Of a stretch of DNA of 64,000 bases, positions 25,853 to 35,025 are shown piece by piece. The position numbers and the translations under genes are program-made. The stretch's first letter is position 1, and each line of letters starts with the position of its first letter. This stretch comes from Opitutia bacterium UBA7350 (GTDB lineage: Bacteria > Verrucomicrobiota > Verrucomicrobiia > Opitutales > Coraliomargaritaceae): NCBI GenBank assembly GCA_949524905.1, contig CATINC010000005.1:180319-244318 (forward strand), given 5' to 3'. The notes beneath the pieces are model-generated. The model did not search any database. It saw nothing but the letters and a program-made list of their open reading frames with translations, and had not been told where the DNA came from.

Positions 25853-28702
25853 TTATGCAGTCGCCGAGCTCTTTTGCTGGGTGCGGTAAAGCTTAGGGTC
25901 GACGACCGCAACCATTGCTTTAATATCTGCCTTTTGCATGGCAAATTCTGCGACTTTTCGGGCGACAGCTTCTGGATTTTCAAGGACATCGTGATAGCGT
26001 ATCGGGAGGACGGAGATAGAATCCTGCTCGGCGGCATAGCTATTAAAATGTTTTAAATATCCGGCATAAATTTGGGACATACGATCATTCTCGGTGGTCG
26101 AACCCACTTTGCCGTCTCGCTTGAGCATGGCACGTTGAGAGAGTACCACTTCTTCGGCGGGTCGTTCCATAAAGATGATTTTTTGCGGTAGGTCGGTGGG
26201 GATGGCATCGGTAAGGGGCATCACAATTTTGATCGCCTCGCCTCGATGTTCCTTGAGCCAGCTTTTGTCCGCATTTGATTTTAGCGTTTTGACGCGCTCG
26301 TCCTCGAAATAACCTTTTGGGTTAGAGTCATTGGCGGCTCGGATGGTATCGCTTACTAGGTTGAGTCCTCCCGCCTCGAGCATCTGCATCATAAGCGAGG
26401 TACCGGAGCGTGGTAATCCCGAAACAACAATCAGCGGTGCTTCAGATTTTTGGGCAGCCTCTGGTATTTCAGCTTTGTGGATGATATCGGGAAATTCCGC
26501 CCAAGCAACCTCGGCATCCGGATCGGCATTTTCAATACTGCGGGTAATTTGGAGGAGACGCTTTTCGGCTGCATCAGCAGCTTCTTGGTATTCTTTAGCC
26601 TTATCGGAATCTTTCTTGTGGAGTTTGCTTAATTCCAACCAAGCCAAAGGGTAATTGGGATTTTGATGCACCGCATTTAAGAATGCTCGTTTTGCCAATT
26701 GGGGTTTCTTGAGATTTTTTAAGGCTTTTCCATAAATAAACTGCGCCCTGGGGTTGTTGAAATTAACCTCCAGGGACTTCAGTGCTGAGGCGGCTGCTTC
26801 AAAGGGTAGCTTGCGAGCGGTGTAGATCTCTGCAAGTCCCAGATGCGCCACGCTGTCGAGGGGTGCAATGGAGAGGGTTTGATGGTAGGCGGCTTCGGCG
26901 GCATCCCAATTCTTAAGATCGTAATGACAAGCCCCGATCTTGTTATGCAAGCTCGGCTTGAGGGATTCTTGAACCTTCTGGCATTTTTCGAGTGTTTCTA
27001 AGGCACCCCTGGGGTCATTTTCCATGTGCAGGACGCAGCCTTCGAGGAAAGCAAAGCTCTCAGGGTTGGGATTTACCTGACCGCGAAGACGACGCATGGT
27101 TTGAGTATCTTTGCGGGTAGGTTTATATTCTTTGACCGCTTCACCCTTGTCCTCTGCTTCCTTGCGCGCGGCCTCTTTTTCTTGATTCAATCGTTCTTTG
27201 AGTTCTTTGAGTTCAGCGGTGGCGAGGGTGATCGCCTCTGCTTTGCGTTCCTTTAATTTATCGAGGGTTTCCCGTGCAAAAAGGGGATCTCGAAGTGAGA
27301 GGTAGCAATGCAAAAGCTTGGTGCCAAAGCGACCTTCGCGGGGGTTGCGATCCCATTCCTTACGTAGAATATGGATGGCTTCGGTGAGATGAGCGCCGTC
27401 GATATAAGCTTGGGCGAGGTTATAGTTTAATTCCCTCAGGGTATGGTCGATCGCGACCCCAACATCTTCGTCGGGTTCATCGATGTAACCGAGTTCCACC
27501 AACTGTTTGATTTCCTCGCGGGCTTCTGCGACATCCACCTCGGCCTCATGATCGGAGTGTTGACCATCCTCACCTTTTACGGCGTCCCAGCTGGGAATGC
27601 TGAGTACCTTTGGCTCGGTTTCAAAAATATCGATGAGCACGCGGCCATCCATATCTTGCCCGATGGGCAGACCTTTCAAGTGCAGGAGGGTGGGGGCGAT
27701 GTCGAGGAGGCAGGCACTACGGATTTCGTGATTCTTTTTGATGCCGGGGCCACGGGCGCAGAAAATCCCAAGGGGGCTGTGCTCAGCGGCGGGGCCTGCG
27801 GGTTCGTTGGGGGTTGTTTGGGGGCGTAGGTTACCCGGTTCAAAGCCGTGGTCGGAGATCAACATGACGGTGCTGTCCTCACCCGCAATTTGGAGGAGCA
27901 CATCGAGCATCATATCGTGATAACGATAAGCGGCTTCGATGACGTCCTTATATTTTTCAAAATCCTCCTCGTTGACCCAGGAGAGGCGCGGGGGATGGTA
28001 GCGCATGAAGCGATGCCCAAAGTGATCGATACCGTCGTAGTAAACGGCCATGAAGTCCCAGGGTTCGCGTTGCATCACCGCGGTGGCGGCAGCGTGAATA
28101 CCGGCATTTTCTGCCAAAATTTTCATACAATCCCCCATGGAATTATCCTTTAATTGATCGATTTCGGCAGCTTTGGGGATGAAGGGTAGGACGTGCTCAT
28201 TTTGCAGTTCTGCTGGGTGGACTCGAAATTCTTTGAGTGCCTCTGCCAGATTTTCTGGATGGACTGTGCCGGGTCGGATGGGCCAGTTTTCTTCTAGGGG
28301 TTTAGCGGCCTGTTGGTAATGATTGGAAATCATGACCCCGTTGATGGGTTCGGCAGGATGCGAGGGCCACCAACCGATGACATTACTCTTCAAGCCTTCT
28401 TGATTAAAAATATTCCAGACTGCCTTGGTCTTGCGCGAGCGGTTGGAGATGGGTCGGATGTTACCGGTTTTGGGGCAGGGTTCGCTGAAACCGTGGATGC
28501 CGTGTTTCCAGGCGCGTTTGCCCGTGGCGATGCTAGTCCAAAGCATGGGTGAGAGCACCGGTTGGATGGTGGCAAGATTTCCCCAAGTCCCGCTTTCAGT
28601 CAGGCGTTTTAAGGCGGGCATTTTACCAGCCTCCATCAAGGGTCGCGCAACTTTCCAGTCTGCTGCGTCCCAACCAATTAAAAGTAGCTTATTTTTTTTC
28701 AT
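25853..28702 (-). CDS. AlkP-superfamily phosphodiesterase fused to TPR repeats and a sulfotransferase domain
   Basis: A 949-residue three-part protein without a signal peptide. Residues 1-390 or so are a type I phosphodiesterase/nucleotide pyrophosphatase-like AlkP domain: metal ligands in LLIGWDAADW and ISDHGFEPG, the catalytic Thr in SPMLWTSIATGKR, and YYDGIDHFGHRF. A charged, TPR-like helical middle (about 400-700, with SVAHLGLAEIYTARKLP and YPLAWLELSKLHKK) follows. Residues 757-949 are a sulfotransferase domain with the PAPS-binding P-loop GLPRSGTSLMM and the 3'-phosphate region FMERPAEEVVLSQR. This could couple hydrolysis and sulfation of a nucleotide or polymer. No such combination is known to me as characterised. 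Start ATG at 28702 follows directly after a terminator-like T-run. Confidence 0.85.
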   Translation of the reverse strand: MKKNKLLLIGWDAADWKVARPLMEAGKMPALKRLTESGTWGNLATIQPVLSPMLWTSIATGKRAWKHGIHGFSEPCPKTGNIRPISNRSRKTKAVWNIFNQEGLKSNVIGWWPSHPAEPINGVMISNHYQQAAKPLEENWPIRPGTVHPENLAEALKEFRVHPAELQNEHVLPFIPKAAEIDQLKDNSMGDCMKILAENAGIHAAATAVMQREPWDFMAVYYDGIDHFGHRFMRYHPPRLSWVNEEDFEKYKDVIEAAYRYHDMMLDVLLQIAGEDSTVMLISDHGFEPGNLRPQTTPNEPAGPAAEHSPLGIFCARGPGIKKNHEIRSACLLDIAPTLLHLKGLPIGQDMDGRVLIDIFETEPKVLSIPSWDAVKGEDGQHSDHEAEVDVAEAREEIKQLVELGYIDEPDEDVGVAIDHTLRELNYNLAQAYIDGAHLTEAIHILRKEWDRNPREGRFGTKLLHCYLSLRDPLFARETLDKLKERKAEAITLATAELKELKERLNQEKEAARKEAEDKGEAVKEYKPTRKDTQTMRRLRGQVNPNPESFAFLEGCVLHMENDPRGALETLEKCQKVQESLKPSLHNKIGACHYDLKNWDAAEAAYHQTLSIAPLDSVAHLGLAEIYTARKLPFEAAASALKSLEVNFNNPRAQFIYGKALKNLKKPQLAKRAFLNAVHQNPNYPLAWLELSKLHKKDSDKAKEYQEAADAAEKRLLQITRSIENADPDAEVAWAEFPDIIHKAEIPEAAQKSEAPLIVVSGLPRSGTSLMMQMLEAGGLNLVSDTIRAANDSNPKGYFEDERVKTLKSNADKSWLKEHRGEAIKIVMPLTDAIPTDLPQKIIFMERPAEEVVLSQRAMLKRDGKVGSTTENDRMSQIYAGYLKHFNSYAAEQDSISVLPIRYHDVLENPEAVARKVAEFAMQKADIKAMVAVVDPKLYRTQQKSSATA

Positions 28703-28742
28703 AAAAAAGTCCCCTGCCGATGGTGCATCCTTCGACAGGGGA
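28703..28742 (-). terminator. Rho-independent terminator or attenuator ahead of the AlkP-sulfotransferase gene
   Basis: Bases 28710-28720 and 28732-28742 form an 11-bp stem with one mismatch and an 11-base loop. On the minus strand the stem is followed by a six-T run at 28703-28708. It lies 43 bp after the stop of the PEP-CTERM gene and its T-run ends almost at the ATG of the next gene, so that gene either depends on read-through or the hairpin controls it. Confidence 0.7.
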
Positions 28743-28784
28743 TTTGTATATACTTGTGGATAAAACTAAAGACAAAATCAATTA

Positions 28785-29428
28785 TCAAGCAGCAGCTTGA
28801 CGCATGCGGCGCAGACCGGCGGCTCCGAGGGCAAGGGCGCCGAGGCCGAGTGCGATGTGAGCCGGTTCGGGGACGGTCGAGCCAACTGTCACAGCTTGAC
28901 CGGCGACATCTTCATACCATGCATCGTTGATGGTGTATTGGACTGCCGTGTTGGAAAGGGTCATGCTCGCCCAGCCATAATGGGTTGCACCACCGATATC
29001 GAATTGAAAACCAATATAGCCCGTATCCCCCAATGACCAAGCGGAATCCATATTATACCCAAGAAGAGGACCGGAGGATACAACTCTTAAGGCAACATTA
29101 GCACCGAGGAATCCAAGACCATCCGAAACGGTGCCGACTGCTTGACCTGCGCTCAATTTTGAAATGCGATTATTGCTGTCATTAAGGGCAACTTGAGCAT
29201 TTCGATTTGTCAAAAAGACGTCCGCTGAATAGACGACAAAAAGACCTAGGTCAAAATCATTGCTCCCATTGCCATCGATATCCCAATTGACCGTTCCTGC
29301 TGGTGACGCAGCAAGCCCCCCGGTGGGAATACCGATGGCTTGAATCATGACGGCATCTGCGCTGGTGCCGATGGCGGTGGATGCGGCGGCGAGGCCGACA
29401 ACTTCTTTAATATAATTGATTTTTTCAT
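28785..29428 (-). pseudogene. PEP-CTERM surface protein with a frameshift in the signal peptide
   Basis: The C-terminus carries the PEP-CTERM tag (TVPEPAHIALGLGALALGAAG plus a basic tail), recognised by exosortase for surface or extracellular-matrix attachment. The middle resembles a small beta-sheet domain (GTVNWDIDGNGSNDFDLG). The largest open frame starts at 29348 and has no signal peptide. Upstream in that frame the sequence reads like INYIKEVVGLAAASTAIGTSADA, an excellent signal peptide without a start. An ATG at 29428 followed by only six A (plus-strand T 29420-29425) is one base short of joining it as MKKINYIKEVVGLAAAS. The mature part is otherwise intact, so a sequencing error or slipped-strand variation is likely. 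Confidence 0.8.
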
Positions 29429-29634
29429 GCTTTTAATTGGTTGATATTACTCAAACGTAAAATAAAGAAACTGAGGTCAAGGCCTTTTTTTTAAATAAAA
29501 TCATTTCACTCATGGGATGGGTAGCACTGCTAGCAATGCTGCGAGGCACATTACAAGGCATAAAAAAAGTCTGATGTTCGGACGAGGAGAAAATCTTGCC
29601 AAATGGGCAGGATGGGACAGATTTGTAAGCGCAC

Positions 29635-29708
<74 letters not shown>

Positions 29709-29723
29709 CGTGTGGGGATGGGC

Positions 29724-30608
29724 TTAGGGGAGTAGGCCGTCTGCTTTTAGACGTTGAACGAGTTGAATGGCGATGCTGGAGCGGTTGAGAAGATAAAGGT
29801 GCAGGCCTGGGGCATGGTTTTGGAGGAGTTCGCGAGCTTGGAGATAAATCCAATCGAGGCCGACCGCTTCGAGGGCGGTGGGGTCTTCACCTGCCTGGTC
29901 GAGCATATGCTGGAGTTTGTGGGGCAAGTGAGCTTCGCAGAGGGAGCAGAAACGTTGGGCTTGCTCTAGGGAAGTGAGGGTGAGGAGTCCGGGTAGGATG
30001 GGGATTTGGATGTCGATGGCTCGGCAGCGTTCGACAAAATTAAAATAAACGGAATTATCAAAGAAGAGTTGGGTGGTGATGAAACTGGCGCCGGCTTCAA
30101 CTTTACGCTTTAGGTTTTTAAGATCGGTATCGAGGTCGGGAGCCTGGGGATGTTTTTCGGGGTAACCAGCGACAGCGATGGTACACTCAGGGAAGTCTTG
30201 CTGGATGAGGCTGACTAATTCGTTGGCGTAACGGAGACCGTCTGGGTGTGGGACGTAGTCGGTGGCCTCGATGGGCGGGTCGCCTCGAAGTGCCATAATT
30301 TGATTTACGCCGGCTGCTTTAAACTCTGCGATGATATTTTTGAGTTCTTGTCGGGCATGGCCGACGCAGGTGAGGTGTGGCATGATGTGGTAGCCCATGT
30401 CTTGAAGGCGGCGGGCGTATTCGAGGGTGCGGCTACGGGTACTACCACCGGCACCATAAGTAATGGAGGCAAAGTCAGGCTTGAGCGCCTTTAAAGCATC
30501 GGCGGTTTGCAGGAGTTGTTCGGCTGCTTTTTCAGATTTAGGCGGGAAGAATTCAACCGAGAGGCGAGGATCCTGGTGGGCGAAATCAACTGGAGGCGTT
30601 TGGTTCAT
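29724..30608 (-). CDS. metF: Methylenetetrahydrofolate reductase
   Basis: MetF reduces methylene-THF to methyl-THF for methionine synthesis, with FAD. The 294-residue length is that of bacterial MetF. The catalytic SVEFFPPK and SITYGAGGSTRSRTLE are present, as are MALRGDPP, HPQAPDLDTDLKNLKRKVEAGA and TQLFFDN. The start ATG at 30608 fits the N-terminus. The gap to lpxI upstream is 64 bp and the strand is the same. Confidence 0.95.
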   Translation of the reverse strand: MNQTPPVDFAHQDPRLSVEFFPPKSEKAAEQLLQTADALKALKPDFASITYGAGGSTRSRTLEYARRLQDMGYHIMPHLTCVGHARQELKNIIAEFKAAGVNQIMALRGDPPIEATDYVPHPDGLRYANELVSLIQQDFPECTIAVAGYPEKHPQAPDLDTDLKNLKRKVEAGASFITTQLFFDNSVYFNFVERCRAIDIQIPILPGLLTLTSLEQAQRFCSLCEAHLPHKLQHMLDQAGEDPTALEAVGLDWIYLQARELLQNHAPGLHLYLLNRSSIAIQLVQRLKADGLLP

Positions 30609-30672
30609 TGACGCATCAACGTATCTTGATATCTTGATGCGTAAAGCTTAAATTATTCAAGCGTTTTGTGAT

Positions 30673-31518
30673 TTAGAAACCGAATAGTTGAATGCCTTTT
30701 ATAGAGGCGGCTTCGATGAGCTTATCTTTATCGAGTAGGATGACGCTACCAGCCTTTAGCGCGGCGGTCTGGATACCGCTTGCCTGCATCATATCAAGGG
30801 TACGCTCGCCGAAGACGGGGACATCGAAGCGGTAGTCTTGGGCGCGTTTAACGGTTTTAACAAAGATGAGATCGTCGGTCTTAAAACTACCGGCTCGTTG
30901 GAGCATGGGATCGGTGCCTTCGTAGGCTTCAACGGCAAGGACGGTGCCCTTACGAACGACACAGCCTTGGCCGATATCCAATTCGGCGGCTCCTTCTGCG
31001 ATTTTGATGCCGTGCTGGAGGTATTCTGGAGGCACTTTTAATTTACCTGGGGTCATGAGACCTGGACTAGCGAGTTGGTCGTCGAGACCGAGGCGGGCAT
31101 CGAGCATTTGAATGTTGATGGATTCAATTTCACGGGCGATGGCACCGAAGATTGTTTCAGCATTGCGTACTTTGAGTTGGTTGAGCACTGCAAGGATTTT
31201 GAGGTCTGGGTGAAGTCCGTGAAAGAGTCGCTTGGGGGTTATCTGCCCCGCCATGACGGCGTGAGCGCAGCCGAGTTGAGTGAGGGCTTTGAGGAGCATG
31301 CCCAGTTGACCCACTTTAATCGAGGCACGTTGGTCGGGTTTGAAGGTATTGATGAGAGCAGCCTCGGTTTCACCTTCAAATGCGATCAAGCGCAGGGGCA
31401 GCCCAACGGAAAGCAAACGTTGCGCCATAAGGATGGGGTAGTAGCCTTTTCCTGCGATTAATCCGATAGGTTGGCCGTCGAATTGCGAGCTTAGGAATTT
31501 AGTGGCGGGGTGGCTCAT
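30673..31518 (-). CDS. lpxI: UDP-2,3-diacylglucosamine pyrophosphatase LpxI
   Basis: LpxI hydrolyses UDP-2,3-diacylglucosamine to lipid X in lipid A synthesis, replacing LpxH in many bacteria. The 281-residue protein shows the DUF1009 features: the N-terminal PIGLIAGKGYYPILMAQ, the region VMAGQITPKRLFHG, and the C-terminal catalytic domain with VVRKGTVLAVEAYEGTDPML and DVPVFGERTLDMM. It shows that this organism makes lipid A. It follows the FecR-like gene after 12 bp. Confidence 0.93.
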   Translation of the reverse strand: MSHPATKFLSSQFDGQPIGLIAGKGYYPILMAQRLLSVGLPLRLIAFEGETEAALINTFKPDQRASIKVGQLGMLLKALTQLGCAHAVMAGQITPKRLFHGLHPDLKILAVLNQLKVRNAETIFGAIAREIESINIQMLDARLGLDDQLASPGLMTPGKLKVPPEYLQHGIKIAEGAAELDIGQGCVVRKGTVLAVEAYEGTDPMLQRAGSFKTDDLIFVKTVKRAQDYRFDVPVFGERTLDMMQASGIQTAALKAGSVILLDKDKLIEAASIKGIQLFGF

Positions 31519-31530
31519 GTAGAACTGAAA

Positions 31531-32337
31531 TTATTTAAAACTATAGGGTCGTACGGGCTTTTGTGCAAGGTAGTTCTCTGGCACAAGGAGGTGTGGTTGC
31601 GGAAAGGTTTCATCTGGAACAGAGCGGTAGATCACTCGGGATCGGGCAAAATCAACTGCTGCTGCAAGATTTTGATGCCGGTGAGCTTGAGTATCGACGT
31701 TGGTGCTTTCAGTGACGATTCCTCGAATAGCGCTTTGTTGGCTGATGCGGATACTCTGGGGATTGGCGATAAACTCGCGTTCGGTACCGTTTGGATAGTG
31801 GTAGGTGAGGGTGCCTTGGTAGGCAGAGACTTGCATTCCAATGGGGTTGACCGATAGGACGGAGGTCGTGGAGTGAACACGGAGGTGTCCGTCCTGCATT
31901 TTAATTTTTAGATTAGAAAGGGGCGAGATATGGTCACAGCTCAGAGCTACGGTCCCTTGGATCAAATGAATTTGGAGATCAGAAACAGTGGGTTCGTATT
32001 GAATGGTGTTGGAGTCAGGGTCGAAGGGAATTTGTTTGAAGGTATTGAATTCGACTTGGGTATTTTCTGTGATGGCGAGAGCCACGCCGTTGCTGAGCAC
32101 AAGGATGAGGCTATCCTCGGGGCCGCTTTCGATCTTAATGCCATCTAGGGCTTGATTTTGATGTAGGGAAAAATTTCGAGCTTGTCCATCTTTGGATTGA
32201 GCCTGAACAGAACCACTGATGCTGGTAACGAAACCAAAGCCGGTCTGCATCGTTTGTGCGCACAAGAGCGGTGTTGCAGCGAGGCAAAGGAGGGCGCAAC
32301 TGAGACGCAGCATGAACATCCGGTAGGCTTGGATCAT
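31531..32337 (-). CDS. Exported FecR-domain protein
   Basis: A 268-residue protein with an N-terminal signal peptide (LRLSCALLCLAATPLLCAQ) and then a FecR-like beta-sandwich (GFVTSISGSVQAQSKDGQA...LVLSNGVALAITENTQVEF). In this setting such proteins occur as free periplasmic domains without the TonB-linked anti-sigma role. The ATG at 32337 overlaps the TGA of leuS (ATGA), so translation is coupled. A start at the second Met (32319) would give the same signal. No sigma factor or TonB gene is adjacent, so its partner is unknown. Confidence 0.8.
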   Translation of the reverse strand: MIQAYRMFMLRLSCALLCLAATPLLCAQTMQTGFGFVTSISGSVQAQSKDGQARNFSLHQNQALDGIKIESGPEDSLILVLSNGVALAITENTQVEFNTFKQIPFDPDSNTIQYEPTVSDLQIHLIQGTVALSCDHISPLSNLKIKMQDGHLRVHSTTSVLSVNPIGMQVSAYQGTLTYHYPNGTEREFIANPQSIRISQQSAIRGIVTESTNVDTQAHRHQNLAAAVDFARSRVIYRSVPDETFPQPHLLVPENYLAQKPVRPYSFK

Positions 32338-34907
32338 TTAGCGACGAGATTAACAATTTTACCGGGGACGTAAATTTCACGGAGAAGAGATTTTCCCTCG
32401 ATGAAAGCGGCAACTTTTGGGTGTGCCTTAGCAGCGGCGATGGCTTCGGCGGACTCGATTCCAGCGGGAAGGTCGGCGTCGCCACGGTATTTTCCGTTTA
32501 CTTGAAAGACAATTTTGAGGGAGTCTTTAAGGAGGTGGGCGGGATCGTGTTTTGGCCAACCAGCAGAGACGATACTGTCGGTATGTCCGAGGCGTTGCCA
32601 AAGTTCTTCTGCGATATGAGGGGCGAGCGGGGCAAGTAATTTTAGGAAGGTTTCTGAGGAATTGCAGTCGAGGGCGGCTTCTTTGGTCAGTTGATTGACG
32701 CAAATCATCATTTGAGAAATAGCGGTATTAAAGGAGAGGGCTTCGTAATCTTCGCTGACTTTTTTAATGGTGGCGTGGAGGGTGCGCATCGATTCGGCGT
32801 CTATTTCGGCGGAATCAACAGGATGAAGGGAACCGTCTTCGTTGACGATCAGACGCCAAACTTTACGAAGAAAACGAGCGATACCTTCGATCCCTTTGGT
32901 GTTCCAAGGTTTGCTGGCTTCGAGGGGTCCCAGGAACATGAGGTAAAGGCGGAGGGCATCGGCACCATAAGCTTGGATGATGGTATCGGGATTGACCACA
33001 TTGCCACGGCTTTTAGACATTTTTTCACCGTCTTCACCGAGGATAATGCCTTGGTGGAATAATTTTTTAAAGGGTTCGGGAGCACTGACGACTCCGAGGT
33101 CGTAGAGGACAAGGTGCCAGAAGCGGGCGTAAAGGAGATGGAGGACGGCGTGCTCGGCACCACCGATGTAAAGATCAGGGGTACCCCAGTACTGCTCTTT
33201 TTGGGGATCGATGAGGGCTTTGGTATTTTTTGGATCAAGGTAACGCAAGTAATACCAGCAGGAGCCAGCCCACTGCGGCATGGTGTTGGTTTCTCGTTTT
33301 GCCTGAATCCAGCCTGTTTGGGGTTTTGAAGCAGTTGCTCCGCTGCTGGGGTCGAGGTAGACCGCAAGCCATTTGTCTGCTTTGGCGAGGGGGCTTTGCC
33401 CGTCGGGTGAGGGGGTATAGCTTTCAACTTCTGGTAACTCTAAGGGGAGTTGGTCTTCTGGTAGCACGAGGGCATAGCAAAGCTCGCCATCAATTTCTGC
33501 CGAGACGGGATCGGTTTCGGGTTTAAGGCGGTCGTCAATATGGGGGTAGTTTTCTGGGCTGACCCAGAGAACGGGGAAGGGTTCGCCCCAGTAGCGCTGG
33601 CGCGAAAAGAGCCAGTCACGGAGTTTGTAATTGATCTCGGCTTTTGCACGGCCCGTTTGGGAAAGTTGTTTAAGGACGCTGGCCTTAGCGGTTTCGGAAT
33701 CTTGACCGTCGAGGGTACCGGAGTGAATGAGTTTGCCGGGACCAGTGTAGGCTTCGGTGAGCTTGCCGGCGGCATCTTTTATCGCCGATCCATCGTCTGC
33801 AATCACTTGAATGATCTCAAGGTCAAAGGCTTTGGCGAATTCAAAATCGCGACTGTCGTGGGCGGGGACTGCCATAATGGCACCGGTGCCGTAGGTCATA
33901 AGCACGTAATCGGCGACCCAGATCGGGATTGATTTTCCGTTAATCGGGTTGGTGGCGAAGGCGCCGGTCCACACGCCTGATTTTTCTTTGCTCAATTCAG
34001 CCCGTTCGAGGTCGGACTTAGTTTTAGCTTTTTCGACATAAGTTTTAACGGCATGGATTTGTTCCGGAGTGGTGATGGCATCGAGTAAGGGATGTTCTGG
34101 TGCGATGACCATGTAGCTTGCGCCGTGGAGGGTGTCGGGGCGGGTGGTGAAGACTTCAAGACTGGCGGCATGTTGCTCGATCTCAAAGGCGATTTGAGCG
34201 CCCTCTGAACGACCGATCCAATTTTCCTGGAGGCGTTTGGTTGAATCGGGCCAGTCGAGCTCTTTGAGCCCCTCAATGAGGCGGTCAGCGTATGCGGTGA
34301 TGCGAAGGACCCATTGACGAATCGGGCGACGTTCGACGGGGAAGTGGCCGCGTTCCGAGCGGGGGCCATCGGCGGTATTGAGAACTTCTTCGTTTGCAAG
34401 GACGGTGCCGAGTTCGGGGCAGAACCAAACGGGTTTTTCATCGACGTATGCCAAACCACGACGAAAGAGCTGGGTGAAGATCCATTGCGTCCATCGAAAG
34501 TAGATGGGATCGGTGGTATTGATTTCGCGATTCCAATCGTAGGTAAATCCAAGTTCGGTGAGTTGCTGAGTGAATCGGGTGAGGTTTGTTTGAGTGGTTT
34601 CGCGCGGATGCTTGCCGGTCTTGATGGCGTATTGTTCAGTCGGTAGGCCGAAGGCATCCCAACCCATGGGGTGGAGGACATTAAAACCGCAGGCTTTTTT
34701 GTAACGCTTAAGCGCATCGCTGGCGGTGTAGCCTTCAGGGTGACCGATATGAAGTCCGGCGCCGGAGGGGTAGGGGAACATATCCAGCACGTAGTAGGTG
34801 GGTTGGTCGGCAAAGTCTTCAGCACGGAAGGTTTGCTGCTTAGCCCAGAAGTCCTGCCACTTCGGTTCAATTTCAGAAAAAGTATAATCGTTTTGCTTGG
34901 AAGCCAT
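32334..34907 (-). CDS. leuS: Leucyl-tRNA synthetase
   Basis: LeuS charges tRNA-Leu and edits noncognate residues. The ATG at 34907 (MASKQNDYTFSEIEPKWQ) is the standard N-terminus; six earlier residues are unlikely to be used. The protein is about 857 residues. The HIGH motif is in PYPSGAGLHIGHPEGY, the CP1 editing domain holds TTRPDTLHGASYMVIAPEHP (about 240-400), and the KMSKS motif is KMSKSRGNVVNPD. The anticodon domain and C-terminal extension follow. It heads an operon with the FecR-like gene and lpxI. Confidence 0.96.
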   Translation of the reverse strand: MASKQNDYTFSEIEPKWQDFWAKQQTFRAEDFADQPTYYVLDMFPYPSGAGLHIGHPEGYTASDALKRYKKACGFNVLHPMGWDAFGLPTEQYAIKTGKHPRETTQTNLTRFTQQLTELGFTYDWNREINTTDPIYFRWTQWIFTQLFRRGLAYVDEKPVWFCPELGTVLANEEVLNTADGPRSERGHFPVERRPIRQWVLRITAYADRLIEGLKELDWPDSTKRLQENWIGRSEGAQIAFEIEQHAASLEVFTTRPDTLHGASYMVIAPEHPLLDAITTPEQIHAVKTYVEKAKTKSDLERAELSKEKSGVWTGAFATNPINGKSIPIWVADYVLMTYGTGAIMAVPAHDSRDFEFAKAFDLEIIQVIADDGSAIKDAAGKLTEAYTGPGKLIHSGTLDGQDSETAKASVLKQLSQTGRAKAEINYKLRDWLFSRQRYWGEPFPVLWVSPENYPHIDDRLKPETDPVSAEIDGELCYALVLPEDQLPLELPEVESYTPSPDGQSPLAKADKWLAVYLDPSSGATASKPQTGWIQAKRETNTMPQWAGSCWYYLRYLDPKNTKALIDPQKEQYWGTPDLYIGGAEHAVLHLLYARFWHLVLYDLGVVSAPEPFKKLFHQGIILGEDGEKMSKSRGNVVNPDTIIQAYGADALRLYLMFLGPLEASKPWNTKGIEGIARFLRKVWRLIVNEDGSLHPVDSAEIDAESMRTLHATIKKVSEDYEALSFNTAISQMMICVNQLTKEAALDCNSSETFLKLLAPLAPHIAEELWQRLGHTDSIVSAGWPKHDPAHLLKDSLKIVFQVNGKYRGDADLPAGIESAEAIAAAKAHPKVAAFIEGKSLLREIYVPGKIVNLVAK

Positions 34908-35025
34908 AATTAAAAGAATGGGCAATCAAGAGCCATCCTTGCCCTTTGGTCAACGCCTCAAAATTAGGGTTTTCTGATCTGCTTTTTATTTGATCTGCAC
35001 TCGCTAATAAGGTGGAGTCAGGGTT

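Noticed and set aside
33992..34870. A 292-codon minus-strand frame overlapping leuS in another frame
   Set aside because: It is low in conserved sequence, rich in Pro/Ser and lies entirely inside leuS, which is fully conserved; shadow frame.
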